Assembly: GCA_003993805.1 (NCBI GenBank)
Contig: RSEF01000001.1
Span: 68,478,124 to 68,542,123, forward strand
Length of the DNA stretch: 64,000 nucleotides
DNA from: Himantopus leucocephalus
Lineage: Eukaryota > Chordata > Aves > Charadriiformes > Recurvirostridae
Direction of reading: 5' to 3'
Position 1 is the first letter of the stretch. Every line of letters begins with the position of its first letter. A program made the translations under genes and the position numbers. The notes beneath the pieces were generated by a model, which saw only the letters and a list, made by a program, of their open reading frames with translations, did not search any database and was not told the origin of the DNA. This document shows, piece after piece, positions 37,332 to 49,596 of this stretch.

Positions 37332-40300
37332 ATAGGCTGGGCAAGATGGGGTAGATAAAATATGTTACAAAGATGCTCTGGTTCTGTCTCCTCACAGAGT
37401 CTGTAAAGCTGTTGATGTAATTCCTGCTTAGAGGAATTCAGAAGTCTAAATCTGAAAGATCAGGTTTATTTCTTCTTCATGCACCACCCTCAGCAATGTT
37501 GGAAGCCACTGCAGCCACATTCACTTTGGAGAAGACGCTGAGCTGCCGCTGTAAGACTGACTGTTGTCCAGGGCAGTCAACACAGAGTTGTGGATCTGCT
37601 GACATAATGTATCTCCTTTAATTTGTGGGTTTCATATCATCATCCCAGTCACAACATTTTCTGTATCTGCCACAGCTGGAACTGGCCCGGTAATAACTTC
37701 TAAAGGAAAGGTGTTGCATCTGCCACATAGGCAGCAGAGCTGTGCACAAAGATGAAAAAAATTAAACGTGAGGGGAAAAAAAAAGAAAACGGGTCGTGCA
37801 GAGAGCAGATGACCAGGAGGCCTGCAAGTGTCACAAATTCCGTGTGAAAAGCTGTCCGTTAGTGCCATCTTGTGGGCCCAGAGCCACCCCCATGCCCAAG
37901 AGGCAAAGCTCTTCCCACCAAGGTGCAACCCCACCTCACGCCATCCTGGCTTGAAGCACAGGGACCTTCCATCAGAAGACAACGCCGAAGCTGCAGCAGA
38001 TATACGAGGCTTGATACCCTGCCTGCGGTCACTTGAGCAAACAAGAACAGTGTGTTGGGAAGAGGCACCAGCCCAGCACTCACCTGGGACTCTCTGGTCT
38101 TGTCTGCCATGTCTGAACAGAAACCAGGCTGCAAAGTTGGCACAAGGGATGAGCAAGGAGATTGTCCAAATGTCTAGCTACTCCTGTGCAAGAGGATTTC
38201 TGCCATCCCTTCAGAGGCATACTTCACTCTGAAAGGCTCATGTCCTGTCCTCATTAAGTGCCTGAACCATCATAAAGCATAGTGTTATATGCATGCAGGA
38301 ATTCAGTATGGGTCACCTTGCTCAGACAGGGCTATCCTTTAAAACCAGGTACTGAGAGTGGGAGCTGGGAGGAGCCCAGCTTCTTTCCCCACTCCTAGGC
38401 CTGTCCCAGGCTCTTCTGAGGCAAGATGCAGCCTTTAAGCCAGAGGTGAGTGTGAAATATAGGCAGATGGATGGGCAGGCAGACTGCTTTCTGGCCCAAT
38501 TTGGCTGCCGGGGTGAGGAGAAATGAGACAGGAGACAGACAAAGGCGAAGTCAGCAATGGCAGCAATATGGGCCTGTTACCAAGAGTTATGTAGATGGGA
38601 TAAAGCTGCTGTCTTGGGAGCTGCCTCTCATGTTTCCTCTGGGTGCTTGGCACCATCAACACCTCATGTCCAAGCCTGTGCAGATGGGAGGGAGGAGATG
38701 CAACACAGTGGCTGAAGGTGGAAGGACAGTGATGGAGGGTGAGATGCACAGGGGATTGCATTTGGAATCCAAATGCCTTACAAGCACCCACCTCAGTTCT
38801 GTTTAGGTCTCCACATGTAGCCTTGAATTTCTTACATGGAGTTACATGACAGGATCCTGCAAATACTGAGACTAGCAGGAGTCCCATTTCCTACATTCGG
38901 TCTTGTGTCCTGTGGTATGGCTATGTATTTATCCTGACTTTACTGAAGTACTGCACGTCTTAGAAATGGATATGGTCTTGGGTTAAAGATGCTGAGAAAC
39001 AATGAATCCTCCAAACACTGATGTTTCAGTGGTTAAACACTCACGCAATTAAAAACAGCTACAGAGTTATTTAAGACCTCAGTAAGTCTAAGTCTGCGCT
39101 TCAGATATTGGGTAGCCTTGTGCTTTTGCTTATGATTATGAACCTGTCTTTGCTAAGTTAAAGCATTGCTAACAGTCAAGAATCTTTTCTGTATGTAAGC
39201 CCAATATCAGTGCATTGCACAGTTAAATATCCTTCTGTACAGCCGCAGAACTACAGTAGGAGCTTCTAAAACCTCTCCAGGTACATTTGCCCCTCTCCAG
39301 GGGAGCAAAAGGAGGGGAGCTACCTTTTTCCAAGGAAATCTTTTTCTAACACTGTCAGTCCCCATGGTCGCTCCTGTGGCTGAAATCTGTCTCTTCCTAT
39401 CCACAGGTACTATGATTCCCCCATTTCTTCTGTGTCCGAGTTTCCTTCAGTTCTTCTCACCCTTTATGCTCTTCTCTTTCAACTCTGTACTGTTCTCCCA
39501 GCTGCAGCTATAATATCACACCTGGTTATCAGTTCTATAGGAAGCAAACGCTAATGTTTATACCTAAGTTAAAGAGGTAACACAGAATCTGGATAAGTAT
39601 TTATTTCCTTAACAAGCAGACAAAGCTGAGGAAACTGAATCTAAACATATTGATAAAGTAAGCATTTTATACCAAACAAACTCTTAACCCAGTGTATGTT
39701 ACCAGCCTTGTAAATAACATAAAGTCAGTGTGTAACCAGTGACAGACGCAGAGAAACTAAACTGTGCGGTTTCTTGGCAAACGTATGTACATTATGACAT
39801 TTGAAATCTTGTGTTTACGTATGTGCTCACACCGTGAAGGCAACCCCAACTGAAAGTCCTCAGTCCTTTGTAAGAGTTAAGCACCCCCTGCGTTCAGTGC
39901 TACAGCAGGATCCAGATTCAATTCTATATGACTAGGGGCATTCTTGTGACTGTTTTGTAGTAATGTTTATGTTTTACAGGACACTACACTCAAAATGAAA
40001 TATTAACAACACAGTTATGACCTTCTTATTTTGGCAGATGTTTACTGACTTAAAATCTGGGTCTGTTTTCAGTGCTATTTAACATGCTTCAGATTTCTAA
40101 GAGTACACATCTCTCATCGAAGTGCCAAATTAAAACCTTGAATTTTGCTTCAGTGGAGTGTGTTCTATTGTGTCTATTACATAAAATATCTCTGTACAAG
40201 TAAGCAGGAGTTAGAGCAAGGGGTAACTGTCAAAGTCAGTGAATTTCATCAAGCGTACCAGGCTACTATTTATACCTCTCCACAGAAATTAATTTTGTCT

Positions 40301-41241
40301 TTATTAATATCCAGACCTGCACTCAGTTGAAGGAAAATGCAGAACTTGAATGCAGAGTTGAATGCAGTTGAATGGAAGTATTTTAGCACAACAGACAACT
40401 CATATGATGATATAAGTTGATCAGGCAATAGAAGTATGAGAAAAAGTAGATTTATAGGTATCATCCTGTCATAAGGGGTTAATGCTTTCTTTTTACCTAC
40501 ATTTAGACCTTCTTCCCCATGAAGAGAGTGTAAAGTCACTGAGCCTTTCAGCTACATTCCTATGTAGGAAAAGAGCTGGAGAAGTGAAACTGTATTTATA
40601 TGTATAAATTTATAACTCAAAAAAAGGTTATAAATAACAAAGCTATGTTTCTTAGGTGAGTACAGAACTGCTGGATAAAAGTGCAGCTTCTCATATTAGT
40701 GGGGGAAGAACTGTAAATAACTTCATGAAAAGCATAATCCTTTACTAACCCTCTCATGGTATGGTCACTTTCCCAGTGAATCCACTGCCAACAGTGAAAT
40801 GTGCACCTGGCAATCCTAATACCATATGTCAGGATCTGTACTAAGATATGTTAATTTAAGTGATTAAGGATTAACAACTTGGCCAACAGGTGCACCTTCA
40901 TCTGGACTCTATTGTTCAGCCAAGCATTCACTAAGAAAATGTCTCTTAAGAAAGAACATTGATGAAAAAAGCAGACAGTAGCTTCATGCAGTTCTTTTCC
41001 CTTTCTAATTCACGTGCACCCAACGGGTAGGGACTGCATGCGTTATGGTACAACAGCATCTAAATTCTGATTGGAAATGTTGGGAGTATGCATAAAACTT
41101 CCAATGAGTGTTATCAGGGTGGGATCTTTGATGTCCACTAGACAAAAGTCTCGATCCTGATTTTGGATATACCAGCTTGAATCTGAAATAATTCCTTTGA
41201 TCAATGTCATGGAGAATAGAACGTCCCCTACAGCTGCTGGT

Positions 41242-41247
41242 TTTATT
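41242..41247 (-). terminator. SPIC: SPIC poly(A) signal (AATAAA)
   Basis: AATAAA on the minus strand lies about 185 nt after the SPIC stop codon, giving a short 3' UTR with cleavage expected near 41225. It is the first canonical hexamer downstream that I noticed. Alternative sites are possible. Confidence 0.55.
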
Positions 41248-41430
41248 CAATAGTCAATGACCATGTATCATCAACTTCAAAAGGAACAAAACTAGGCCAA
41301 CATCATTTTTTAAAACCCTCCTCTTCATGTGTTTGTATGATATCTTAAAGGAAAAGCTATGTACAGAGAAGAGTTCCTGTGCTGGAAACTATTACTAGGT
41401 AACAAAGGCCTGTTTACGTGAAAGATATGT

Positions 41431-41858
41431 CTAGCTGTTAGCATGCTGTAATGCGTAACCATTGTTATACATGTAATTATTGTAACTGATCCAGTCATCT
41501 GCACACTGATATTCTTGATTAGACTGAATGTATGGATGATAAACTGTTTCTTTTCCCAAGAAGTAAGATGGAGCAAGTCTCTGTAAAACAACAGCACTGA
41601 ACTGGTATGTCAGCTTCCTTCGAATTTTAATGATTTCACCTGTTCTTCCATAATTCCTTAGTGCTCTGGCCATTTTCTGATATGTCATGATCTTGCGGTT
41701 TCCCTTTCTTTCTCCCCACAGCTCTGCAAGTTTCTCCTTGTTTTTGGAGACAAACTGGAAGACACCATTGGGCTTATCCACCCATTGGATGCAGTTTGCC
41801 ATAGCTGGATCATACAGAGACTCGTGGAGGTACTCAAACAGTCGAAGTTTTTTTCTAC
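41431..41858 (-). CDS. SPIC: SPIC last coding exon (ETS domain and C-terminus)
   Basis: The acceptor is TTCTTAATAG|GT at 41859/41858. The exon completes a split glycine codon and reads [18 protein letters not shown], then [44 protein letters not shown] and RRKLTYQF, i.e. the whole winged helix-turn-helix ETS domain in one exon. A tyrosine- and asparagine-rich tail of about 55 residues follows, ending HANS before TAG (41433-41431). All key ETS residues appear intact, so a working DNA-binding domain is expected. Confidence 0.97.
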
Positions 41859-44800
41859 CTATTAAGAAATAAAGTAGAAAAGGTCAGAACAGAACTCATA
41901 CTTGTTTTAAAAGATGAGCAGTTGTCTTTTTCCTGGAAAGGATCTTACAGGCAAAAGCACAGGTAAACCTAATACCCTGGCACAAATTAAAAGATCAGTA
42001 TAAACTACTCAACGGAAGATCAGCAACAGCAAATGGGATGATAGATCTGAAACATGTACAGATCTGTGGTGACAGAAAGGGATTTGGTCATTAGAGTTTC
42101 AAGAGCAGGTTATTTGGGGATCATGACAAATATCTGGTGACTTCACTGTGTGGTAGGTCTCAGAAGCCACTTTCAGCAGTCTTCAGACACATGCTGTGCG
42201 GGTGCATGGTCAAGGAATCCACTGTAGGAAATTACATCCTCAGACAGTGCAGGAAAGAGGTTCTGGAGAGCCACTCTGAATGTTTTGGAATAAATGTTTT
42301 TCCTGCTTAATCAAAACTCAAAGGTTTTGAGATGACTCAATTTTGTCAAGTTTGTTTTGAGACTGTCTTGGGGATGCAAGGTAATCTCTGATATAAGAAA
42401 GGGTGAGTGCGTGAGCAAGAAGACCAAGCTAGTTTTGAACCATAAACCTCACCTAGTCAATAAGGAGCTAGACCTTCTGGTGCACTGTCGTTTTCTAAAA
42501 ATGCACAGAAGTGTCAACTCGCATCCCCATGCCGAATAAAGTGAGGTCAGTACTGCAATATTTGTCAGTTAACTCAGTGCTTCTCCCCACAGACTCAGCT
42601 CTCAAACTTAAGTTTACTAGTGAGGCTTTTTTAGTTTCACTTAGGTCTTGTGGATCCCTCCTTCTGAAGTACTGAAGTACTTCTAGTTCCCTTCACAAAG
42701 CTAAGGGTGACCAAGAAGTTGCTGTAAGGAGGAAGAATTGAAGATTATGAGACAAAGAGGAACATTTTGCAGAAAGGAGAGTGTATGCAGAAGAACGGCT
42801 TCCACTTTAACCAAAGTGGAAACAAGCAGCTGCACCTAAAGTTCATAAAGTCCTGTCTTGTGTGGCTATTTTAAAATAGGAACAGGGGAAAAGTGACAGT
42901 TGCTAAGGAACACTGAGGTCAAGCCAAGACATCTGTTAGGGATGACAGTAATTCTGCATCTGGTGGTAAGGAAAGAGGAGAGAAGTGACAGTCAGACTAG
43001 GAAGAAGAAGAGTCTGAAATCAGAGGTACTTTCCAAAAAATTAATAAAGTTTCATTATCTAAATAAAAATTGGCCTGTGATTAGAAGTATACATTCTACT
43101 AGAAATACAAATAGTATTACCAAGATGAGAAGCTTAAAAGCAAACCGGTGAAGGACACTGCCTGGTCACAGTAAACACTTCTTAGTAGGTGACCTCCTCA
43201 GGTCCCCTCCAACCCAAATTATCCTATAAACCTATGAATCTATGGTAGAACAAATCCACAGACTACCGCAGAGTGAGTCTCTGCTGGAAAACAATAGTGT
43301 AGCCATGTCTGCAGCTGCACCTGATTTTGTGCTGTCTGTCCTCTTAGTTTAGCTGCCATTTCTGCCCAAGCTTTTACTTCTAGCCACATTGTCTCTAGCC
43401 TATGTCTTGCTTTGAGAGGGCTTATTTGCTCTTATGTGTTAATGCAGCTATGTTTCTAGAGCTCAGCTGTTATCCCCAAAGTGCTACACAATGTGGATGC
43501 ACTAGTTTGAGCTGGGGGTTAGTTCACAGATCTTTTGTGCAGCATCTCACTGCATAAACTTGTTACCAGGCCCTAAACATCAGTAAACAGCAGGCTAGTG
43601 TCTGCAGGTTTATGTGGTCTCTGGAAGGAGGCAGGGTCCTTCAGAAGGTGTTTCAGAGTGTCTGCATTAGATTTCTGTGCCAAATTGTCCTGAAGCAGCC
43701 TAATTCTCTCTGGGTGTGTCTAATTCAGATGCATTTCTGAAGTACTTCGCTCGATTGTCTCCACTCACAGAGCTTTAGTTCAGATCATGGAATGGTCTTG
43801 ATGCGCATGAGCTGGACTCCTTTGAGAGGAAATCTAACTCAAAGATGCTTTCCAGAAGCATACATAAGTCACTCCAGCTTTCTGAACTTGTGGCCAGCCT
43901 AAATTGACCTAAATAAACCCTCATGAAACAGTTTAAACACAGACTTTGGGCCCTCAGTACCAATTGTTTCATCTACAGATCTATTCCTAAAGAGCCACAC
44001 TACTTGCTAGTGTACAGAAAACCTCTCATGTCTCAATAAGAAGCCCAGGACTAAATTTATTTAGTTATAGTGGAAATAGTCCCCCAAATCACAGTTTCTG
44101 GCAGGAATATTGCCATGGGCACAAAGAAACCCATAAGAGGACACAAAAAAACTCCATAAGAATAGTCAGTCATTTGGAAAATTTATGCAGTATGGACTTC
44201 TGGAAAAGAACATTGATAATAAAGTAAAAGAAATATGAAATATCAAATTAAGTTTAACAGAGCAGTAACAACTGAAGGTAAATTCAGATACTGATATGTA
44301 AAATTCCCCCTTGCAACACTGGGTAATTTCTAAGCTAAGTATTCTTAGAAAAGCAACATTCCTGGATTGAAAGGTTTTGATTTCCAATGGTGAATTTCAA
44401 GTACGAGAAGTACAGACCTTAAAAAGAGAGGCTACTCTTCCCATCATCCCAAGAAATTTGTAGTAGTAGTAGTAGTAGTAGTAGCAGCTATTAAGCAACA
44501 GAAACCACAGTGTTCAGCATCAATGGGAAGAGATAATAATAAGAGATAACTGACACCATGTGGTTAAAGTTGAGAGAAGGGGATTTCAAAAAGCAGCAAA
44601 ACCAGGAAGCTACTCAAAAAGACCCGATGGTCAAAAAGCAGGTTCAACAGCTCAGAGTGGAAGCTGTGTGTAAACCTCATCTAGCAGAGTCATAGAAAGG
44701 ATGCTGATTCCCAAACAAAAAACAAAGAATGAATGCAATAAACAAATGAAGTACTTTACTGACCAATGTCACATGATCTATTCTTTGCAAAATAAATATC

Positions 44801-47800
44801 CACTCAAGCACAGAAATAGCTATAAAAATGCACACTGGAAGTGACGAAAGCTAAGAGGTAATTTAAAAAGTAAACAAAGGCAGGCACAAAATTAGGTGCA
44901 AAAATATTAATGTATGTGAAAAACCTTCAAGAAAAACACTCCTTGTTGGACCACATGAAATAAAATAAGTTATTCAAGTAGATAAAGATGTTGTTGGTAG
45001 CTAGATTTACTTCTCTGCATCAGACTTCATCCCAGATGATATGGAGAGAAACACATCTCTGGTTTGTTTTTCCATGTACTAAAGAAGAGGACCGAATAAG
45101 ATGATAAAAGATTTATCTTACCTTATGAGATTTAGCAGATAGGAATTGAACACTAGCAGTTTTATTCTAGTTACTATTAAACGTTAACTTATTTTTTTGC
45201 TGTTAAAAGTGAAAAAACTAGGAAAAAGAGAAAGCATGGTTTGCTGAGATTTTTTAAAGTAGTATAATGTACACATCAAGGTACGGTCTTTCTACACACC
45301 TTTCCCTGCTTTTGGCTGGCCAGCAGCAGCATGCATCACTTGGCTTTCTGGAGTGTTCTGCAGCGTGTGGTAGACAGTCTCATCAGCATACAAATCCGCT
45401 GCACTGTTCTTCAAGAATTAAGACAATGAAGAATTACTAATAGAGTACATTCTCTGAGGAAAAAGAAACTTGTAGTAATGAATTGCCTGAAGCCTTCAAA
45501 ATGCAACCTTTCATCACCTCACCCATGGAAGACTTTTCTCAGCCACAAAGGCCTGCAGCATACTGTACCGGTAACAAGCAGCGCCAATTTATGGCCAGTG
45601 GCAAGGCCTGCCCACCAGGGGAGAAATTAAGAGGGAAAACAGAGTAATTGCCTCACTCTGGACCTTCAACCCTTCTGCTGGAAGCAGAGGAGGAACAGTG
45701 GACTCTGTTTCCAGAGTTAGTACTGGAACAGTGGCCCCTACAGACTCTGCAGTTCTTGTGTCACGTTGTCGCTAATCTGCTGGTTGAAAATGGGCTTTTG
45801 TGGAATCTGTTTACCTGAAATTATCTCCCCTGCAATATTCATTTTCAATCGCTCCTGGAGGCCTCCCTCCCAGTGTTTTTAAGAGTGAATACGGACTCTG
45901 CAGACTGAAGCTGAGCTCAGAGTCCAGATAGTGCTGGTCTTTCCAGCACTCTTAAAGCAGACTGCTGGAGAAGAAATCAAACGTGTGGTACTTTCTCACA
46001 GCGGCAGAAACTATGTCGGGGCTGGAAGTTGTTCTCTGCCTGTTCCCAGGTAATAGAAGCCCTTTTTCCCTACTGTACTAGTAGGTTTGATTGTTAGTTG
46101 TCATGCTACATGATGAACCACAGAGGAGCACAAGAGGCAAATGGCCAAGATGAATCCTAGAAAAAGACTATTAAACATGTTTTGCAAATATTTCCTAAGG
46201 CAGTTTCATCTGAATCATGCCTGGCCAGAGCAAATTTCTGTTAGAGTTAGCATAATTATTTGTCTTAGAAATCACAGAAAATGAGCAGACAATTTACCAT
46301 TTATGTCTGACTCTTTATTAGTAATCAGTTCACTTACAACCACATTTCTCCAGCTATACCCTTGGTCCTCTGTAGATGGTGTTGCAGAGTAGCTGGGACT
46401 TGCTCGGAGGTGGTGGTGGTGATGGTTGATCACAGTCAGGCAATTTTTATAACCTGAGAATTAGAAGGATGGAGCAAAAACTGAGTGAGTAAAAGGGAAA
46501 GAAGAAGGAAAAAAAAACACAGCGGCAAACAGCCTAACATGCTGCTGGGTCTGTCAAAAAGCGTTTATCCTGTGGCTGCCTTCTAGATAATAAAGTCTCC
46601 AGAGCCACAACATTTCATATCAACAGGTTACCCAACATAATCTGTACTGTTTCTGCTAATCATACCCTTAGGCTCATTTTGTTTGCCTTCACGATGAAAT
46701 GCAATATTTGTGAAGATAAAATGTCAGATATTTCATAGTATCGTGAAAATAGTTTGATTAATAGAAAAAGAAGGGCCAAGGACATCACCAAACATAATGG
46801 ATGCGATAATTCTAGACTACTGTAATACAAGTGTTAGAAAGGAAAAGGGAATGTCAGGCAGTTCTGCAGGCCATTAGTACAATGCGAGTCAGAGTCGCCA
46901 GTTGTGAAGGAGCACCAGAGCATCTGCAGTGCCTGAAAGAACGACACAGAAGGAACCCAAGACCTTGGGATGTTTAAAAGAAGCAGAGGAGAACACCAGA
47001 CTGAGGCACTTGGAATAAATTACTGACTGCAGGTGGTCAGAAGAAGATTTTGGAAGGTACACCTATTGCAAGTGGAAATGTGGGTGCAGCTGTGGGACAT
47101 ACTAAACACTGAGTTGTAAGTGTTTAAAACCTCTTTCCATTGGCCCTAACAACAGATACAGGCAAGAACATTACAAGAAATTATATGTAGTGGGTCCTTC
47201 AGCATATGTAAATTACCAGTGCAGTGGAGCCAAAAAGTTATTAAAAACAGCTGAAGATATGACCCAATTGGTCTTATTTACCTTTCAGTATATAATAGAT
47301 AATATGTAAATAAACTTCCTTATATGAAATGCATTCCACACAGAAGACAGTAGATATTTCGTTCTGGACTTAGAGAGTTTGTGATATAGCCTCCTATTTT
47401 CCTTTCCTACCATTTCTATTTACAATATAAAACATGTAAAATTTTACAGTAATGTAATTGCCAAAACCTTGCCTGAACTGGAACAATTTACAGCTTGCCT
47501 GTATTTTAAGTTTTGTAAAGTAGAAAAGCCTTGAAGCCAAAAAAACCCTGACTTTTCTATTAATTATCCAGACTCAAACTATCCTTTCTGCATAAAAATA
47601 TTTAAAATTTGTATTTTAATGTAAAAAAAAAGTAATTATGGAAATTAATTTCAACTGTGGGATTTTGGATTGGTCTTTTTTTTTTCACTGGAATTCATTG
47701 TTATATGAGTTTATTCGCAGCATAACAGAAGGGCATTTTTCAACTAAAACATTAAAAATGGAAAATGGCTGTTGCACTATGATCACATATCCTCTGATTA

Positions 47801-48242
47801 TAGGAAATCTGAGCTCAATACACCCAGGCTAGTACTGGAGGGGAAGGTAGAGGGGGACGGTCCAACAGTTTCCCTGTGCCGTGACATGGAAGATGCACGC
47901 CACGCTGGGCAGTGCTAACAGAGGGGTGGAAAACCTCCAAATAATCTTCCCCCCTTCCATCCTCCCAACATAGCCCTCTGCTGTCCATTAATCCACCTCT
48001 GGGAAATTATTCCCCCACCTATGTGCTTCAAGATGTACTTTCCTTTAAATATCCAAAGTGGTAAATGAAATGGAATAATGGCCTTTTTAACCTGGTGAAT
48101 ACGGCATTTCTCTGTCAGAGTGGTGCTGCAGTACTTCTAGCGCATCTTCAAAAGCCTGGCCCAGTACGTCTTGGTCAGCAAAATTCTGCAAGAACAATTC
48201 TCTGTCAGGAACCAGGAAAGACCAGGCTGGTTCTTTCAACAT
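41431..48242 (-). CDS. SPIC: SPIC, ETS-family transcription factor Spi-C (four coding exons)
   Basis: Exons 48242-48092, 46453-46338, 45408-45300 and 41858-41431 join in frame (151+116+109+428 nt, phases 1, 0, 1) to give 267 residues and a TAG stop. All introns are GT-AG. Residues about 128-212 form the ETS DNA-binding domain of the PU.1/SPI-B/SPI-C subfamily, with the recognition-helix block MARALRNY (Arg190 and Arg193 are the base-contacting arginines of the family) and KLTYQF at its end. The N-terminal [12 protein letters not shown] block and the NSAAD block match mammalian SPI-C rather than PU.1 or SPI-B. SPI-C binds GGAA sites and is needed for red-pulp and iron-recycling macrophages in mammals. 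MYBPC1 lies downstream in the same orientation, as in human. Human SPI-C is about 248 residues, and the excess here is an N-terminal extension whose start is uncertain. Confidence 0.93.
43187..43243 (+). mobile_element. CR1 3' terminus fragment
   Basis: GGTGACCTCCTCAGGTCCCC, then TCCAACCCAAATTATCCTAT and degenerate CTATGAATCTATG units, matches the very 3' end of CR1 in the sense orientation. Only about 57 bp remain, an extreme 5' truncation inside a SPIC intron. Confidence 0.8.
44458..44483. repeat. (TAG)n trinucleotide microsatellite
   Basis: About eight uninterrupted GTA/TAG units within SPIC intron 3, ending in CAGC. A likely polymorphic marker with no coding role. Confidence 0.9.
45300..45408 (-). 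CDS. SPIC: SPIC third coding exon
   Basis: The acceptor is TTGAAG|AAC at 45409/45408 and the donor is AAAG|GTGTGT at 45300/45299. The exon is 109 nt and reads [20 protein letters not shown] and on to QPKAGK plus one base. NSAAD followed by the LQN..E.Q pattern matches the linker of mammalian SPI-C just before the ETS domain. Its phase joins exactly with both neighbouring exons. Confidence 0.92.
45409..46337 (-). other. SPIC: SPIC intron 2
   Basis: A 0.93 kb intron with a GTAAGT donor and a TTGAAG acceptor. No recognised repeat or additional exon. Confidence 0.85.
46338..46453 (-). CDS. SPIC: SPIC second coding exon (histidine run)
   Basis: The acceptor is TTCTCAG|GT at 46454/46453 and the donor is GTGGTT|GTAAGT at 46338/46337. 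The 116-nt exon reads [10 protein letters not shown], then four more histidines, then [20 protein letters not shown] and RNVV. The YKN-L--INH and Y-W-- positions align with mammalian SPI-C. The five consecutive His codons (CAT then four CAC) are not in the mammalian proteins I recall. Confidence 0.92.
46454..48091 (-). other. SPIC: SPIC intron 1 of the coding region
   Basis: A 1.6 kb intron with a GTTAAA donor (weak consensus after +2) and a TTCTCAG acceptor. Nothing else is recognised inside. Confidence 0.85.
48092..48242 (-). CDS. SPIC: SPIC first coding exon, start codon uncertain
   Basis: The donor is CACCAG|GTTAAA at 48092/48091. The exon ends in the frame [20 protein letters not shown] followed by [10 protein letters not shown], clearly the N-terminus of SPI-C. 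The mammalian ATG position corresponds to AATTTT here, so it is not a start. The same frame stays open upstream to an ATG at 48242-48240 (A at -3; an in-frame TAG lies about 30 nt further up), giving an extension that begins [13 protein letters not shown]. Alternatively, TTCTTGCAG at 48186 could be a splice acceptor, with the exon starting at 48185 and the ATG lying in an upstream exon that I could not find. The coding part 48092-48180 is firm; the start is not. Confidence 0.75.
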
Positions 48243-49468
48243 TGTCAGTTGGAAAATCCCAAGTAAAGACAGTGGCTATGTAGAATATACCTCCTCCTGG
48301 AATACGTATTTTGCAGGCACTGAGGCATTACCATAATAATTTACTATTATGAGAAAGTTCTCACTCCTTTGAGAAGTCTCTTTGAGGTCAGTGGGACAAC
48401 TCACACGGGTAACATTACTCACTTGTGCAGATGTTTCAAGGTCATTTCCTTAATTTGCAGCAGAAGTTTATATAAAGGGTGTTACTGCTATTGGAGTGTT
48501 TTATAGTATGTAATACAGACGTATGTATCACTTGTGTAGCTTGATTTATGAAGCCAAAGTTATCATTCAGTAACATTGACATGACAAAAAATATTATGCA
48601 CAAGTTATGAAGTAGTTATGCAGAGAAAATGCTGTACTATGCCAGTAAAGGAAACCAAGCATGGATTTCCAGAAAACCGTTTATTGTCATTTCAGAACAA
48701 CTTCTTCTAAAAAACTGAAAACATCCCCCCAAATCTGAGTTTGCTTTAGAGTTTTCTATAGCATATTTGAAGCGCTCAATAATGATAGAGAATAAAGGCA
48801 TTCTAGACTTACCATTATTAGATATCAAAACTTGAACCCTGTTTAAAATAAACAATATTTTTAAATTGTGTACTTCAAAATAAACAATAATTCTCTCAGT
48901 GTAAATAAAATCAATGAAATGAAATAACTCCACATTATTTCCAGTGATGGAATAAAATATATTTAGTAGTACAGATAAAAGTAATTTATGATTAGAAAGT
49001 GGTATTTTAATGAAATTAAATAATTGTAACATTGTATTTTGGGGGAGTTTAATTCATACTATGTTTCATTACTAAAGTTTCCAGTTTCATTAGTACTGTA
49101 ACTTTTACATTACTATCCACATCTTTCTAAACACATTTTTAAAGACATTATGAAGTGAAAATATGTTATTGCTGACAGTCTTAGTTAGCACAACTACTAA
49201 TTTCCCACAGAAAATACTGATCTGAACAAGTGCAAGTGTTTAAGTCCTTTTGATTTTCAGACATAGTTGAAACAAACTAGTTATTTCCATACTAAATAAT
49301 AGCATATGACTGTATATGAATATACATAAACTCTCAGACTAATTGTAAGTTCCAGAAGCAAATTTGATTGTTTAATAAACAGTGAAAACAGACACATTTT
49401 CATTCAGTTTAGCATGGACTATACTTCATGTACAACATTACTTAGAAACAATTCCTTAGTACCTCTTT

Positions 49469-49498
49469 TTTATTTGTTACAGATTTATTTGTTACAGA
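49469..49498. repeat. Perfect 15-bp tandem duplication
   Basis: TTTATTTGTTACAGA occurs twice back to back (49469-49483 and 49484-49498). Confidence 0.88.
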
Positions 49499-49567
49499 TT
49501 ATAATGATCAGGTTTTGCTGCCTTGCAGTTTTTCCCCTGTTCTCGTTTACATTATTATTTCAAAATT

Positions 49568-49596
49568 GTAATAATAATAATAATAATAGTAATAGT
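49568..49596. repeat. (AAT)n trinucleotide microsatellite with TAG variants
   Basis: A run of AAT units decays into AATAGT units and then GATG. The Asn/Ser-rich open frame across it is a by-product of the repeat. Confidence 0.85.

Larger units (their letters stand above)
7443..41221. other. Intergenic region between MYBPC1 and SPIC
   Basis: About 34 kb lies between the MYBPC1 promoter and the SPIC poly(A) site. No conserved protein frame or splice chain is recognised. It holds CR1 fragments, MIR-like relics, simple repeats, small tandem duplications and an assembly gap, listed separately. The longest open frame (25283-25897, plus strand, 204 codons) resembles no family I know. Slightly GC-richer stretches near 33.5-34.1, 37.8-38.2 and 38.4-38.8 kb give open frames on both strands, which suggests composition rather than genes. 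Noncoding transcripts or distal enhancers cannot be judged from sequence alone. Confidence 0.7.
41859..45299 (-). other. SPIC: SPIC intron 3
   Basis: A 3.4 kb intron between the linker exon and the ETS exon. It carries a short plus-strand CR1 tail (43187-43243) and a TAG microsatellite (44458-44483). No additional exon is recognised. Confidence 0.85.

Noticed and set aside
37632..38156. 174-codon open frame on the minus strand
   Set aside because: It lies in a GC-richer patch where the opposite strand and a third frame are also open, contains a low-complexity phenylalanine run, and matches no family I know.
38435..38887. 150-codon minus-strand frame with an overlapping 111-codon plus-strand frame
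   Set aside because: Both strands open at once, no splice signals or domain; composition explains it.
48065..48283. 72-codon plus-strand frame
   Set aside because: It is the shadow of SPIC first coding exon on the opposite strand.
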